From assembly GCA_022559845.1 (NCBI GenBank), contig JAHNEJ010003310.1:1-64000 (forward strand): DNA of 64,000 nt, read 5' to 3'. Each line of letters begins with the position of its first letter. The stretch's first letter is position 1. This DNA comes from Amorphophallus konjac. Lineage: Eukaryota > Streptophyta > Magnoliopsida > Alismatales > Araceae. Shown in pieces: positions 44,089 to 55,299 of this stretch. The notes under the pieces are model-generated. The model made no database searches, was not told the origin of the DNA, and saw only the letters and a list, made by a program, of their open reading frames with translations. Position numbers and translations under genes: made by a program.

Positions 44089-44827
44089 TGACTTCTCCAG
44101 CTACTTCCTTGGGCTCTAACCCCACGTCCTCTTGACCTAAGGATGTGAAATTCGGAGGGGAGTTAGTCTAAAGTATACTGAACAAAAACTTCAAAACAAC
44201 TTACCTGAAATAATGACTTCTTACCTTCCTTCTTTACGTCCCAAAAGTAAAGGTCGCACAGTTCAAAACTATGCCCTACTTATAGAGTTTAGGTTAGGGT
44301 TTGAGGATTAGATCGATTCTAGAGTCCTTATTCCACTAAATCCTTATCCCTAAGAGTCCTTAGAGTTATTATGAGTCTTCTCATTCGATCCATAGTGGAT
44401 AGGAGCATCAAGTTCCAATCTTTTCACGAGTTCCTTTCTTCACGGAACTGACAGGCGTGTAACGGTCGAGTGACCCTGCGTTACTTGGCTGTGACGGTCT
44501 CGCGATAGACCGTTATAGTCTTCGTAGTTAGGACTTTTAAAATATTAAAACTCTTTTGTTAATTATCTAAATAATTATCTATATATAATTTGTATTTATC
44601 TTTAAAATTAAAATACCTTCTAGAATATGGGCCAAACTTAATGGGCTTGGTTTAAAACCCTTTTGGATCTTAATTAAGAGGGTTGGGTTAATTGATTAAC
44701 ACCATTTGGCCTTATAATGACTTATTACTCAATTAAATCCTTTATAAATTCCTTTAACCCTTTTATAATTTCTAAAAAATTATTAAATAACCTAGGAAAT
44801 ACTTATATAAAATTTTGGGGCTTTACA
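44089..44827 (-). repeat. 5' LTR of element A, second part
   Basis: Continues LTR A after element B and its target duplication, with the TATA-like site and the last two dyads, ending GGGGCTTTACA. It is followed by CATTC (44828-44832), the right target duplication of A. Confidence 0.9.
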
Positions 44828-44832
44828 CATTC

Positions 44833-45902
44833 AACACTCCATTGGCAATTTTATAGCTTTCAATCTCTTGTTCCAACACAAGTAGTTTTTCAGATTCAAC
44901 ATTGACATCTAAAGCTTTCCCTTTTTTAAAAGTTAACAGTTTTTCAGACATGGCGTTGTTTAATTGTTTCAACTTTTCATTTTCAGATTTTAACAATGCA
45001 TTTTCTTTTTCAAAATTTTCAAAATATTTTTAGCTATCTTCAAGTAAAGACATTTGAATTTGCAAGGCACCGTTTTTCTTTTTAAGATCCTCATTTTCAT
45101 CTATGATGCTCTTGCTATCTATTTCACTATCAAGAAGCTTTTCAAATAATTTTTCATCATCAGATAATGAATCTAACTTGTTTCTAAGACACTTTTCAGT
45201 TTCTTCAAGTAATGAAATTATAGACAACAAGGATATGTTTTGTTCATGCAATTCATGACACTCATTTTCAGAATCCAAACATCTATTAGATTTTTCAAGC
45301 ATAGCATATTCTTCAAGCATGTCAAAAATATCTTCTTCAAACAATTTTGTTTTGGATTCCAGAAGTTCAATTTGACTTTCTAAACTTTCAAATTTTGATT
45401 CCAACAATGTGCACTTTTCACAAGAAATATTAGCATGCACATTCTCATTAATTTTCTTTTTTAGAGTTTTATTTTCAGATTTGAGCTACTTACATTTTTT
45501 ATACAAATTAGCGTAAGCTAATTCCCATTCCTCAATAGAAAGCTCTTCAGACTCTGAATTTACCTCCTCTGAATTTTCGTCGCCATGAGCCATTAAGCAT
45601 GGATCCATCACTTCTTCTTCATACTTTCGCGCCAACTCGTCCCAAAGGTCTCTTGCTGACCTCTAAGGAGAAATACATGAAAATACATCACATTCAATGT
45701 TATCCTTTAGAAAATTTAAAGCTCGAAGATTTTCATTTGTAGAATGTTTATATAGTTCTTCATATATAACTTTCCAAATATAAGGCTCATGCAAACTAAG
45801 ATAAACACACATAGTATTTCTCCAAGAAATGTAATCATGACCATCAAAAATAGGTAAGGAATTCATCGACATATGTTCAACAAAAAAATTCATGATTGAC
45901 AA
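44833..45902 (-). pseudogene. gag: Sirevirus-like copia Gag, N-terminal part (element D)
   Basis: From about 45902 the minus strand encodes LPIFDGHDYISWRNTMCVYL, the conserved N-terminal block of plant copia Gag, then a RDLWDELARKYEEE segment, then a long Glu/Leu/Ser-rich coiled coil (roughly 45440-44880) as in Sirevirus Gag. The frame is constant but carries stops at 45663-45665 (TAG), 45486-45488 (TAG) and 45030-45032 (TAA). Element A interrupts it at 44832; the downstream part is at 21544-22365. Confidence 0.7.
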
Positions 45903-45940
45903 TGCACTAAGATCACTCTGTAGATCGTGGCATCTAGGGA

Positions 45941-45967
45941 CACTAGAGCCTTGCTATGATACCAATT
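45941..45967 (-). other. Degenerate primer site of copia element D
   Basis: The minus strand reads TGGTATCATAGCAAGG a few bases from the LTR edge, one change from the initiator-Met complement TGGTATCAGAGC. Confidence 0.6.
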
Positions 45968-45969
45968 AT

Positions 45970-46732
45970 TGGGTCCCGTAGTGCAGGAACACGGATTTAG
46001 AGGGGGGTGAATAGATCCCTCTACTAAAAATATATCCAATTAAACTCTTAAACCTACTCGCAGTGGAATTAGCAAGTTTAACAAGATTGAGAAATTTAAA
46101 CTAAGAAGGATAAACTTAATTCACTCAATCTCACCGAGCTCACACGATTGTGTAAATAGATTAGATAGAGATGCACACAATCACACAATTCAAACTATGA
46201 AACACAGGGATTTTTAGGTGGTTTAGGACCATGACGGGCTCCCAACGTCCACCCCTCACCAAACTGGTGAGGCTTTCTCCACACGCTGCGAATGCAGCAA
46301 ACACATGGATTTCTCCCAACACACACGGGATAAAAACACCAGACCACACGCTGCGAATGCAGCAACACACGAGGATTTCTCCCCACACACACGGGGTAAA
46401 AACCCCAACACACACGCGGATATGCTCCGCACCAAATGACGTACAAGCGTCAACACAAACCCGGAGAAACCATTCTCCGAACCTACACACAGAATAATCA
46501 TTCAGAAATAGATTAAGTGTTCATAAAAGGATACAATAAACCCAAAACAACTTTTAAATACTGAACCAAAGAACATATATGAAAAGTAAAGCTCCCCCTT
46601 CTCCGATTCTTCCGGTTTTTCTTGGCTCGTCGTCAGATGATCACGATTCTGGCGTCATCTTGTTCCTCTCCACGAGCCGCTTCTTTTCTTCTTCTACCAC
46701 GAGCTCCAAATCTTCATGCATGTAGATGATAA
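45970..46732 (-). mobile_element. 5' LTR of Sirevirus-like copia element D (truncated)
   Basis: Starts TGGGTCCCGTAGTGC. In sense the last part reads ATTCACCCCCCTCTAAATCC, the usual end of Sirevirus LTRs. It contains a chain of eight hairpins (46254-46479). The far edge is not seen; LINE sequence begins by about 46733, so it is probably truncated there. 46500-46732 shows nothing else recognisable. Confidence 0.6.
46254..46479 (-). repeat. Chain of eight hairpins in LTR D
   Basis: Stems: CCTCACC/GGTGAGG 46254-46272; GCTGC/GCAGC 46285-46298; TCCC/GGGA 46314-46330; GCTGC/GCAGC 46350-46363; CCCC/GGGG 46381-46396; GCGGA/TCCGC 46416-46430; TGACG/CGTCA 46437-46452; CGGAGAA/TTCTCCG 46462-46479. Loops are 4-10 nt. 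Two stems repeat; the others differ. Confidence 0.7.
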
Positions 46733-47656
46733 CCACCTTGCAAGAGCTCCTCTTCCATTTGTTCCTGCTGTCAGGCCCATCATGAAGAAAGCCTGAATCA
46801 TTTGTTTATTCACAGTGAGTTAGCCTCTTACATTTGGTCTCACTTCAAATCGGTGGGGCTGCCATTTGAAGGTAACTCTGCGGCTTCATTCATATCCAAT
46901 GCAGCTAGCCAGATCAAACTGAACTCTGCTCATGGTCACCTAATCCTAGCAACTCTTGGATATGGTTGCTGGGATATTTGGAGAGCTCGGAACTCTGTGA
47001 GATATGAAGGCATCACTTTCTCCAAAAACCGCATCCTTCACCAAATCATTAGCAAAGTAAAGCAGGCTTGTGCCAGTGCAAACTATAAAGAATCGGACAT
47101 TAGCAAACGGAAGATACTTGATACCTTGGGGATCCCTACCTACACTTCTATCAGAGTTCAGCTGAAAGCCATAAAATGGGTCTGCCCCCCATGGCATTTC
47201 CTAAAATTAAATACTGATGGTGCTTGCAAAACCGATGGAATTTTTGGAGGAGGCGGTGTCATCAGGGATCACTGTGGGAATGTCATGCTTGCTTTCTCCC
47301 ACTTTTATGGGAAGTCTAACAGTCTTATAGCAGAGGCTAGAGCTCTACAAGATGGCATCCATTACCTCCACACAATTTCAGATTGTCCAGCTTACATTGA
47401 GTGTGACTCACAAGTACTTGTTAAAGTCATAAAGAAGGAATATCGTTGTCCATGGTCTATAGTATCACATGCCAGAGAGATATGGAGATCTACTACTCAG
47501 CATGACAAGTTTGTCCACATTTACAGAGAAGGGAACAAAGTTGCGGATCTCTTGGCCTCCTTAGCCTGCTCATCCAAGTGTAATGTTTTTTATTCTTACA
47601 ATGAGTTACCCTCTACTATAAAGGGAGAGGCAACTTTAGCCTCACGTGTGGCCTAG
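46733..47656 (+). pseudogene. 5'-truncated LINE: zinc-binding and RNase H end
   Basis: The plus-strand frame is open from about 46733 to the stop at 47654-47656. It begins in the zinc-binding part of a plant LINE reverse transcriptase (SICSCC, then ESLNHLFIHSELASYIWSHF) and continues into an RNase H domain. All four acidic catalytic residues are visible: Asp in LKLNTDGAC, Glu in IAEARAL, Asp in IECDSQ and Asp in NKVADLLA. The reverse transcriptase and endonuclease are missing, which fits 5' truncation on insertion. The copia LTR G starts directly at the stop codon, so no poly-A tail is seen. Confidence 0.8.
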
Positions 47657-47970
47657 TGTCGGTGCATATTTTGTTTAAAGCTTTGCACTCGGTGGACATT
47701 TCCCAATTCGTGCATTCAGTATACATATACTCGGTACAATGTCGTTTGTCTTCCTTACACCTGAAGTCTGTGCATTCACTATTCATATACTCGGTGCAAT
47801 GTTTGGTTAGCATGCATAGACAGTCTGTGCACTTCACTGTAGCGAGGTATGTAAGGAACAGTGCATCTCTTGTTCATTCTCGCTTCATAGTCGATGCACA
47901 CACTATAGCAGGTCAGTGCAATATTTGCATATACCATATTAAGTCAGTGCAAACATTGTTCTATACCATA
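47657..47970 (+). repeat. Array of about 11 TCRGTGCA motifs
   Basis: TCGGTGCAT, CTCGGTGGACAT, TTCAGTATACAT, CTCGGTACAATG, GTCTGTGCATTC, CTCGGTGCAATG, GTCTGTGCACTTC, ACAGTGCATC, GTCGATGCAC, GTCAGTGCAATA and GTCAGTGCAAAC follow each other every 20-35 bases. The array lies upstream of the TATA box, in U3 of LTR G. Confidence 0.65.
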
Positions 47971-48225
47971 TAAGTTGTCTAATGAAATATTTTCTTAATT
48001 GAAAGGATAAAGTGATCTCGTGAGATTGAACTAAGAAGGCAAGTGTTCCTAGAATAGTGGAAGTTGGCATGTGATCCAAGACAATGAGCGAGCCAGTGAT
48101 CCTGACACGTGGACATATGAGGACCAGATCCCGACACATGGCTGAGAGCCTTCTGGAAGCATTTGGGCGGGAGTGTCCTTTCCACTCGCCCAATGTGTGA
48201 GCACGTAAGTCCGAGACTGAAGTTA

Positions 48226-48233
48226 TATATAAA
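48226..48233 (+). promoter_or_regulatory. TATA box of LTR G
   Basis: TATATAAA, about 570 bases into the LTR and before a GA-rich leader. Confidence 0.65.
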
Positions 48234-48703
48234 CCCTTTCTCTGAAGAAATTGAATGAGATGCGAAGAACAGAGAGGAGAAAGAAAGGGAGAGCAGCAGA
48301 AGAAGAGAGTCTCAGAGAAAAGAGAAGGGGGGAGTTGAGCAAGAAGATCAGAGATTTTGAAGAGTGATCTGAAGAAAAAAAACAGAGTATCGTGAGCTAA
48401 GAGAAAAGAAGAGAATAGGGAGGTTGCCATTTGTGAAACAAAAAAAAAGAATGAGTCGCCAAGAGAGCGAGAGAGCATACTGAGAGAAGAAGAAGAAAGA
48501 AAGAGGTAGAGAGAGTAGAAGAGAGAATAGAGAGAAGAAGAGAGAGTCTTCCCTGAAGATCTGAGTTGTTTTGGCCTCTAGATCAGATCCAAGACATGGT
48601 GCTCCTACGGAGCTACATTTGTTTCTGTTTCTCCTATTTGTTTTTCATTTGTTCTTTTACCTCTGGTTTGCTAGTAACGTACCTGGGTGTCACTAGTGGT
48701 TCC

Positions 48704-49035
48704 CCTCCTGTTTGGAGGAAGGGAGTTTCGATTCCGGTTCTGGTCTTGTGGGTAGCAAGTCCAGGTGCCAAGCTTCTGTGGGTTGTGGAACTTGGTTTGA
48801 AGGATTTGTCTCCTTCGGTCTGTCAAGCTGTTAGGCAGCGTCTGTTTGCAGACTGGGTCTGCGGTTCTTGCAATTGCAAGGAAAGCCTCACTCTGGTTTT
48901 GAGTGAGGGGTGGATGTAGGCAGACTGTGGGTCTGGTCGAACCACCTAAAAATCTTCTGTCCATCGTGGTTTGATTGCCTTGCCTGATCTGCTAGATGTA
49001 TGCTTAGGCTCGACCTATATTTCCCATCTAGTGGG
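48704..49035 (+). repeat. Hairpin-rich leader of LTR G
   Basis: Stems: CCTCC/GGAGG 48704-48718; GAAGGA/TCCTTC 48799-48816; GCAGAC/GTCTGC 48848-48862; CTTGCAA/TTGCAAG 48867-48880 (a perfect 14-bp palindrome); CCTCACTC/GAGTGAGG 48886-48908; CAGAC/GTCTG 48921-48935; CCCA/TGGG 49023-49035. From 48848 to 48908 three occur back to back. Confidence 0.65.
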
Positions 49036-49273
49036 TATCTGCTTTGCACACTGAGCATGTGATTTAGGTCTCGAGAGAGAGAGAGAGCCCATTTGAATAG
49101 GATTACATGAGCACCGATCGTATACATTTGATCTTCTCTAGTTGAAGTTCAGTGTGTGCTCTCCGCCCTACAGTTGTTTGCTTTTATTCCGTATATCAGT
49201 TTGATTTAAGTTTTAATTGAGCAAAGTTTTTAAGAGAGATTCATTCACCCCCGCTCTGAATCCGGGGCTAGCA

Positions 49274-51295
49274 CCCTATCAGGAACCTTTGCCCAGTATC
49301 TACCCACTGGTCTCCTTGTCCTATATCTACCCACTTGACTACCCATTTATTGGCTACTTCCTCAATGTCTGCTTGTTCATGTGCCGGTGGCTTCTGAATG
49401 AGATTAGCATTACTTAAACTATGATGCATGCCTGCCGGTAAAGTAATATCTTTCGAATCTGCCACACTCCCCTTAATGATAGCCTCTAGTGCATGAAGAG
49501 CACTAATCAAATGTTCTTCTTGATGGGGAGTCAAATCACAGGTGAATATAGCTGGCATATCTCCCTCAGATCCTAGAATGTCATACTGGATAGGCTTAAC
49601 TTTCAGGGGAATCAAATTGGCAGGAAGCATGAGCCCAGAATCAGGGGTCAGATCAAATGTGAAATTCTCTAATACGGCCCCTTCATCAAATTCATGGATT
49701 AAAAGATTATTCATCAAATTAAACAATAACGGGGTGGGTAGATTAAATGTAAACTTTTCTAACCAGGCCCCTTCATCATATTCTTCAAAAGGAGGAGGAT
49801 GTTCAGAATTCGTTTCCAATAAATCGTCACAATTATTAACCACAAAGTAATCCTCCTCTTTATGTATATCCTTAAATGAGTTCTTTGGGCCACCATTCTT
49901 CATGATGATATTCTCAGCCTCAAAACATTCATAGGATGGGGTGATGATATCAATATGATCATCATTATCATTCAATTCACCCCCTAATGCCTTCTCTTCC
50001 TTCATCATGGTGTTGTTAGTGCACGTCCCCTTGCTTTCACTCTTAATATCTTGAGCCAAAACGACAAGCATAAGATCATCATCATCATCATTCACGAGTT
50101 GAGGAGGTTGGTGTAATATTGAAGGAGGGTCATGGTAAGTAAAACAAGATTACACAATCTGAGGTTCGAAGTAGTGGCCTAGGGAATCTCCCCTACAATT
50201 GATAGTGCTGTTAAAGTTAGGGTGAGATGAGTTGCACTGAAGTTGATTACACATGGGTTGCTCATGGACATCTTGGGGTGAAAGTTTAGATGAATGGACT
50301 TGAATTGTTTGATCCATCTAAGGGAAATCTTGGTGATTGCTCCAGCCAAGATTATAATCATCATGAAAGGTATCATACTTGAGCTGAGAGAACCCTAAGG
50401 CATATTGGACATGAGCTTGGATGGATGGTGGGAGTCGGGCTATAGTAGGACACTCACTCACATGGTGAGTAAGACTGGCACAGAAATCACAGGTTTCCTT
50501 ACAAGTTTGGGATGGACTTTCATATATACGCGATGCGGGTTGGACAATGGTATTATCATCTATTTTAGAGTCAAGACCTACCCATTTTTCTATCTTACGA
50601 TGCCTAGCCTACATGAAAGGTCCTACATAGTGTTTATGAGATGAGATTGAGGCAAGATTTATCAAATTTTCACTCAAAGTTTTAAACAGATCATAAGCCT
50701 CGTCTTCACTCTTGTTCATGAATGTCCCTCCATAATATATGTCCACCATTTGTCTATCATAATCAGATAACCCCTCATAAAATACATACATAACTTGCCA
50801 TTTGGGCAACCCATGATGTGGACATTGACATAACAAATCCTTCAGCCTTTCCCAAGATTCATGAATTTTCTCTCCCAGATGTTGAGTAAAGCCTACAATC
50901 GCCCTTCTCATGATGTTGGTCCAGACCATGGGATAAAATCGTTTCAGAAATTCTAATTGCATAACTTCCCAAGTCCTAATGGTCTTTCCAAAACTCCTTA
51001 ACCAACATTTTGCTTTATCTTTCAATGAGAATGGAAATAAGATCAACCTAAGGGCATCATCCCTAAAGTTTTGGATTCTGATTAGGGAGTAAATTTCTAG
51101 AAAGTCATCTAGATACTTATAAGGATTTTCATTAGCATTCCCATAAAAGGATGGGAGCATCTGGATGACACTAGGGCGAATCTCATACTGATCTACAAGA
51201 ATATCAGGCAGTTCAATACAGGTAGAGGGTTTATAAGTAGAAGGAATAAAGCGTTCCTTCATAGGCATAGGTTTCACTCCTTGATGGATAGCCAT
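49274..51295 (-). pseudogene. gag: Athila-like Gag (element E), three stops
   Basis: One minus-strand frame from the ATG at 51293-51295 (MAIHQGVKPMPMKERFIPST). The gag core reads LPSFYGNANENPYKYLDDFL, then FPFSLKDKAKCWLRS; further on are one CCHC knuckle (CDFCASLTHHVSEC, near 50470), a FSQLKYDTFHDDYNLGWSN segment, and an acidic tail that reaches the boundary with LTR G. Stops at 50609-50611 (TAG), 50318-50320 (TAG) and 50150-50152 (TAA) are the only breaks. Pol is not in the window. The Athila assignment rests on the gag core and the tRNA-Asp-type primer site. Confidence 0.75.
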
Positions 51296-51677
51296 TGATG
51301 TTGATCGGAATAAATGAGACCCAAAGGATTAGTTTTCAAGATTTTTTTTTTGAAAATAGTGCAATAAAAGAACTACAAAATGCAGATGCAATGAATGATT
51401 AACTATATGAATGTAAAATGAGGATGATTTTTTTTGAATTTTTTGACAAGAGGAATTGGAACTCCCTACCAAAGTGGTCAATTGACCAAGTAAGAGGTGG
51501 AGTTGTGGGAGGCTCCCCCTACTTTCGTAGAGTCCTAATTAAATAAACACAATCTCACTTAGGCATTTGCCTTTGAACCTCTAGCCTTAGACGGCAATAT
51601 TCTAGAATAGCAACAAATTTCAAACTCCCTTTTTAATGTGAAACCTTCCAAGGGCAATCTACCTTCAAGGTGCTTCT

Positions 51678-51790
51678 TGGTACAACCGGCCCGACGTCCG
51701 TGAGGGAATCCACGGGCGCGAGGACTTATGGAGGTCTTGGAGATGGAATTTCATGTCCAAAGAGACAGAATGCTCAATGGAGTGTCCTTC
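51678..51790 (-). promoter_or_regulatory. Shared leader module (copy in element E)
   Basis: TGGTACAACCGGCCCGACG, stem CCGTG with loop AGGGAATC and stem CACGG (51698-51715), GCGAGGACTTATGGAGGTC, then CATGTCC..GACAGAATGCTCAA..GGAGTGTCC. It lies between primer site and gag of the Athila element. Confidence 0.65.
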
Positions 51791-52470
51791 CAAACCCAAG
51801 AAAGGTGTAAAGATCCTAATGCCCTTAAGAAGGGGAAATAAAAAAGAAGAGAAGGTTTTTTTTACAAAAGATGATGCAAGTAAAAAAAATACGAGATAAA
51901 TGATATGAATGTAAGACAAACAATCAACTAAATGCACAATGCAAGAGAACACATGCAACTAAGATGGAAATAACTAAGATGATGATATGCTAACATGGAA
52001 TTTTTTCTATGTTTCTATTTTCTGATGTTTTTTGAGATTTTTGCAAAAAGAGATGAATGAAAAGGACTATCAACTAAAAGAACACCTAATCATGCAAATC
52101 TACTAGAAACTGAAGCCTAAAACATGTTTTCTGTGTTTTCATATTTTTCAGATTTTTGTGGAATTTTTCAATTTTTTTTGATTTTTTCAGAAATAAATAA
52201 AATTGGACCTGTACCTACGTTTATGACCTTTAGCGACGCTTGATTTTCCAGGACTTTCTGAATTTCTGCTTCCTGTAGTGACAGATACAAACTTTCAGTG
52301 ACACTTTCTGGTTTTCTGTAACAGTTGATTTTCTATGAATTTCAGGTCCGAATTTACTCATATTTTTTCTGATTTTTTTGATTTTTCCTACAACATAAAA
52401 ATAAAAAAATTAGTATACAACTATATACATGAAACACAAGGAATTTCCCAATATAAAGATTAATTTCCTT

Positions 52471-52486
52471 CCCGGCAACGGCGCCA
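52471..52486 (-). other. Primer binding site of element E, tRNA-Asp type
   Basis: TGGCGCCGTTGCCGGG on the minus strand, the site I know from Athila elements, 5 bases from the LTR edge. Confidence 0.85.
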
Positions 52487-52491
52487 AAAAT

Positions 52492-54004
52492 TGATAGCCA
52501 CAAACTCGTCGTTGAAAAAGCCGTGCCACAATTTCAAAATATTCGCACTCACTCACTTTTAAAGATTGGAAAAATCAAATATAGTGGTAAGTCAAGTCGA
52601 TCCCATGAGGAAGAAATAACCTTTTGGAACAAGTTGGAAAATCCTTATGTTTGGAAAGTCGAGTTTTGAGTGAGATTAATCTAAGAAAAAATAAATTGTA
52701 TGAAAATAAACTCACTAAAGAAGATGAGAGGGGTAAAGAAAAGAACTTAGAAGAGATAGAAAGAGAAACTAAGATAACCATAATTTGGAAAGATGAACTT
52801 TTATTAAGATGGAAATGAAAAGTACACTCTATGAAAATGAAAAATTATAACTCATAAAATAAAGAAAAGGGAAAAGAATATAACCAAGATGAAGATGAAG
52901 ATCGCCACCCAATCGCCGTGCCGAGCCTTGGAGTGGATCGCCCCGCCTTGGATGCCGACGCCGTGAGAGGAGCAATGGAAGAGAATCCACCTTGGGATGT
53001 GTGAGGAAAATAGAGGAGGGAGAAATAGATGGAAAAGAAGAGTGTGTGCTAGTGTGTTTTGAGAAGAAAACAGTGAAAAACTAAACTGAAAATAGAGAGA
53101 GTTTGGAGGAAATATAACTTAAAAACGGAGAGGACTTAGAAGAAGTGGAAGAAGAGAAAGTTGTAGATCAAAGAAAGAGGAAGAAGTTGTCTGAAAAATG
53201 TAGAGAGAGAAAATGAAGGGAAGTGGGTGAAAACTGAGGATGAACAGAACTTATCAGCGCGGATGAACAATGCAGAAGACCCAGGACAGAACGTTAAAAA
53301 ATTGAAAATAACTTGCAAACCAGGAAGAATTGGAGGATGAGGTAGAAGAAGAAAATGTAGAAAGGAAAACAAAGAACTTTGATGAAGAGCTCAGGATGAA
53401 AAGAGTAGTGGAAGGAGAAGAAAAATTGAAAATAACGAAGTGTAGAAAAGTCAGATGAACAGTAAAACGGGAGACAGAGCTTTGAAAAATGAAGAATAGT
53501 TTAAAAATGAGGAAGAATTAGAGGAAGAGGAAGAAGAGGAAGTTGTAGAAGACTAAAAATTGAAGAAGTTTGCAGAAGATAATAATTTAAAAAGACAAAC
53601 AGAAGTGCATGGAAATTAAGCTAGAAATAAGGTGAAATCTCATTCCATGGTCGAACAGAGCACCCTTTTATAGGGTTTTGAAGCTTGCACGATCGTGGAC
53701 TCTCAAAAACCACCCAAATTATATTTCCAACAGTGAGGGTTGATCAAATCAAGACTCATTCCAGTATTAGAGTCCTCCTTTCCCCAAATCAAGCGAAGAT
53801 AACCTCAAATATGGAATTAAACTTCAATCAGGAGACTCTGCTGCTTCGAAAGGAACTAGTGACTGGGTCACTGTCACTCTTCATGAAACAGCGCCTGTTC
53901 ACACGGGTGCAAAATCCTTATAGCATCCGACCTCCAGCCACAATATCTTCATTTCCTTATGGTGAGTTTCCTTTTTTTTTTCCAAAAATTGGGGAAAGGG
54001 CGAC
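52492..54004 (-). mobile_element. 5' LTR of Athila-like element E, first part
   Basis: Starts TGATAGCCACAAACTC at 52492. It carries a purine-rich transcribed part and a TATA box on the minus strand (TATAAAAGG, 53664-53672). Element F interrupts it after GCGAC (54000-54004). It resumes at 62766; the far edge was not found. Confidence 0.7.
53664..53672 (-). promoter_or_regulatory. TATA box of element E LTR
   Basis: TATAAAAGG on the minus strand; the dyad array at 62761-63160 lies upstream of it when element F is removed. Confidence 0.65.
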
Positions 54005-55001
54005 TGTCACGCCCCGAACCGATAGCAGTGGAACGTGTAGTTCGGAACGCGGCAGTAATACAGTCGTGAATAATTAGAGCATACATAAGACACAAAATTA
54101 CAACCTCGACAATGTGGGCCAATTTAACCTTTATTGATATTCAAATATTCGAATTACATACCTTGACTCAACTTACATAAGTGAAGAAAGGACTCACTGT
54201 TACACTCTAATAAAGAGAAAGAACTCAAATAACAGGATGAGACTCAAAGAAAGACACCGACACGATTCTCCATTTCGCTCATCACTCTTGCCCTTCCCCA
54301 TCTGTTGGACTATCTTCAATGTCGTTACCTGAAAAACGTTAAAGATAGGCTGGTGAGCGAAACGCTCAGTAGGAATTACATCTCTCATCAAGTAGAATAT
54401 AAGTGATTAACCAATTACTCATGTTCATGACAAATGCAATGCAGGAAATGGTATAACTTGAAAATCATGACAATTGATTTAACAGTAAGGATAAATATCA
54501 AGGCCAAAGGCAATTACGAGCTCAAGAGAAACATGGATGAATTTCTCATGCAGAGTCAAGGACAAGCTATCAGAATATAACAAAGACAGATACTTAGATG
54601 AACATAACTTCAGAATTGGCCAGAATATAATGGAGTTTCAATAAATATAAGTAGAATTAAACAATCTAGCAGAATATCTAAATTATCAGAATAACAAAAC
54701 TTCTAGAATTAACAGAATTTACAGAATGACAGATATAACAGAATAATAGAATATAACAGATGTAGAGACTTTGGTGCAATGCCACACCCAAAATTCCCAT
54801 GGTTTACAGAATTGGACTTCCGTCCTACCTGGCACTGAAAAGTTGCGGACCCACAACCCTTAATGTTTCAGAATCAGATTTGGCCAAATACAGAGTCAAA
54901 GGGTTATGTTCTCGAATTTATGACAAGAAGATTCCAAAAGGAGTAGAGTGTCAAGACTAATGAAAAACCAAAGTGACACGGATCGGATCTCGAGGTTTTT
55001 A

Positions 55002-55110
55002 TGGTACAACCAGCTCGGCTGCCTTGCGGGAATCCAAGGCTAGCGGAGACTTACGGAGGTCCCAATGACTAACTTGCCAGTCCGAAGGAACGGAATGTCC
55101 AACGGAGGAC
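55002..55110 (-). promoter_or_regulatory. Shared leader module (copies in element F LTRs)
   Basis: TGGTACAACCAGCTCGGCT, stem GCCTTG with loop CGGGAATC and stem CAAGGC (55021-55040), GCGGAGACTTACGGAGGTCCC, then CAGTCCGAAGGAACGGAATG. The other LTR has it at about 60085-60195 with loop AGGGAATC. Confidence 0.7.
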
Positions 55111-55299
55111 TCGTATGTCACCGAGAGTTGAGGTGTATAACGTGAACCAATCATGAAAAGGGGGCTCCATCTACGGACGTGAGATGAGAGTGCCAAAAGA
55201 CCCGAGGTATGGGTCAAAACCGGAAGAAAGCAGTGAGAACATGAATGCGTTAATTATAGAATTCACGTCCATCTAATTCTATAATTAACTATAATTAAA

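Larger units (their letters stand above)
22371..44827 (-). mobile_element. Chromovirus element A (Tekay/Del-like), split by element B
   Basis: A complete minus-strand gypsy element: 3' LTR 22371-25496, gag-pol 25461-29951, primer site 30171-30182, and 5' LTR 30190-32577 plus 44089-44827 (interrupted by element B). The target duplication is CATTC. Without B it is about 10.9 kb. LTR ends are TGTCACGCCCC and GGGGCTTTACA. In about 140 aligned bases at the primer-proximal end the LTRs differ at about 4 positions. The chromodomain-like C-terminus and long LTRs point to the Tekay/Del lineage. Confidence 0.92.
47657..49273 (+). mobile_element. Plus-strand copia LTR (G)
   Basis: Starts TGTCGGTGCATATTTTG; TATA box TATATAAA at 48226-48233; then a purine-rich GA segment, a hairpin-rich part and ATTCACCCCCGCTCTGAATCC near the end, matching the end of LTR D. 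The proposed edge is CTAGCA at 49273. The next bases CCCTATCAGGAACC resemble a decayed primer site (TATCAGAGCC). There is no matching second LTR or coding region, and no clear target duplication. Confidence 0.55.

Noticed and set aside
46733..47656. RNase H-domain frame considered as a host RNase H gene
   Set aside because: It is preceded by the LINE reverse-transcriptase zinc-binding segment and embedded between retroelement LTRs; it is the 3' end of a LINE.
48566..48919. 117-residue frame with a hydrophobic N-terminus
   Set aside because: It lies in the hairpin-rich leader of LTR G, on the LTR sense strand but without family resemblance; most likely a chance frame.
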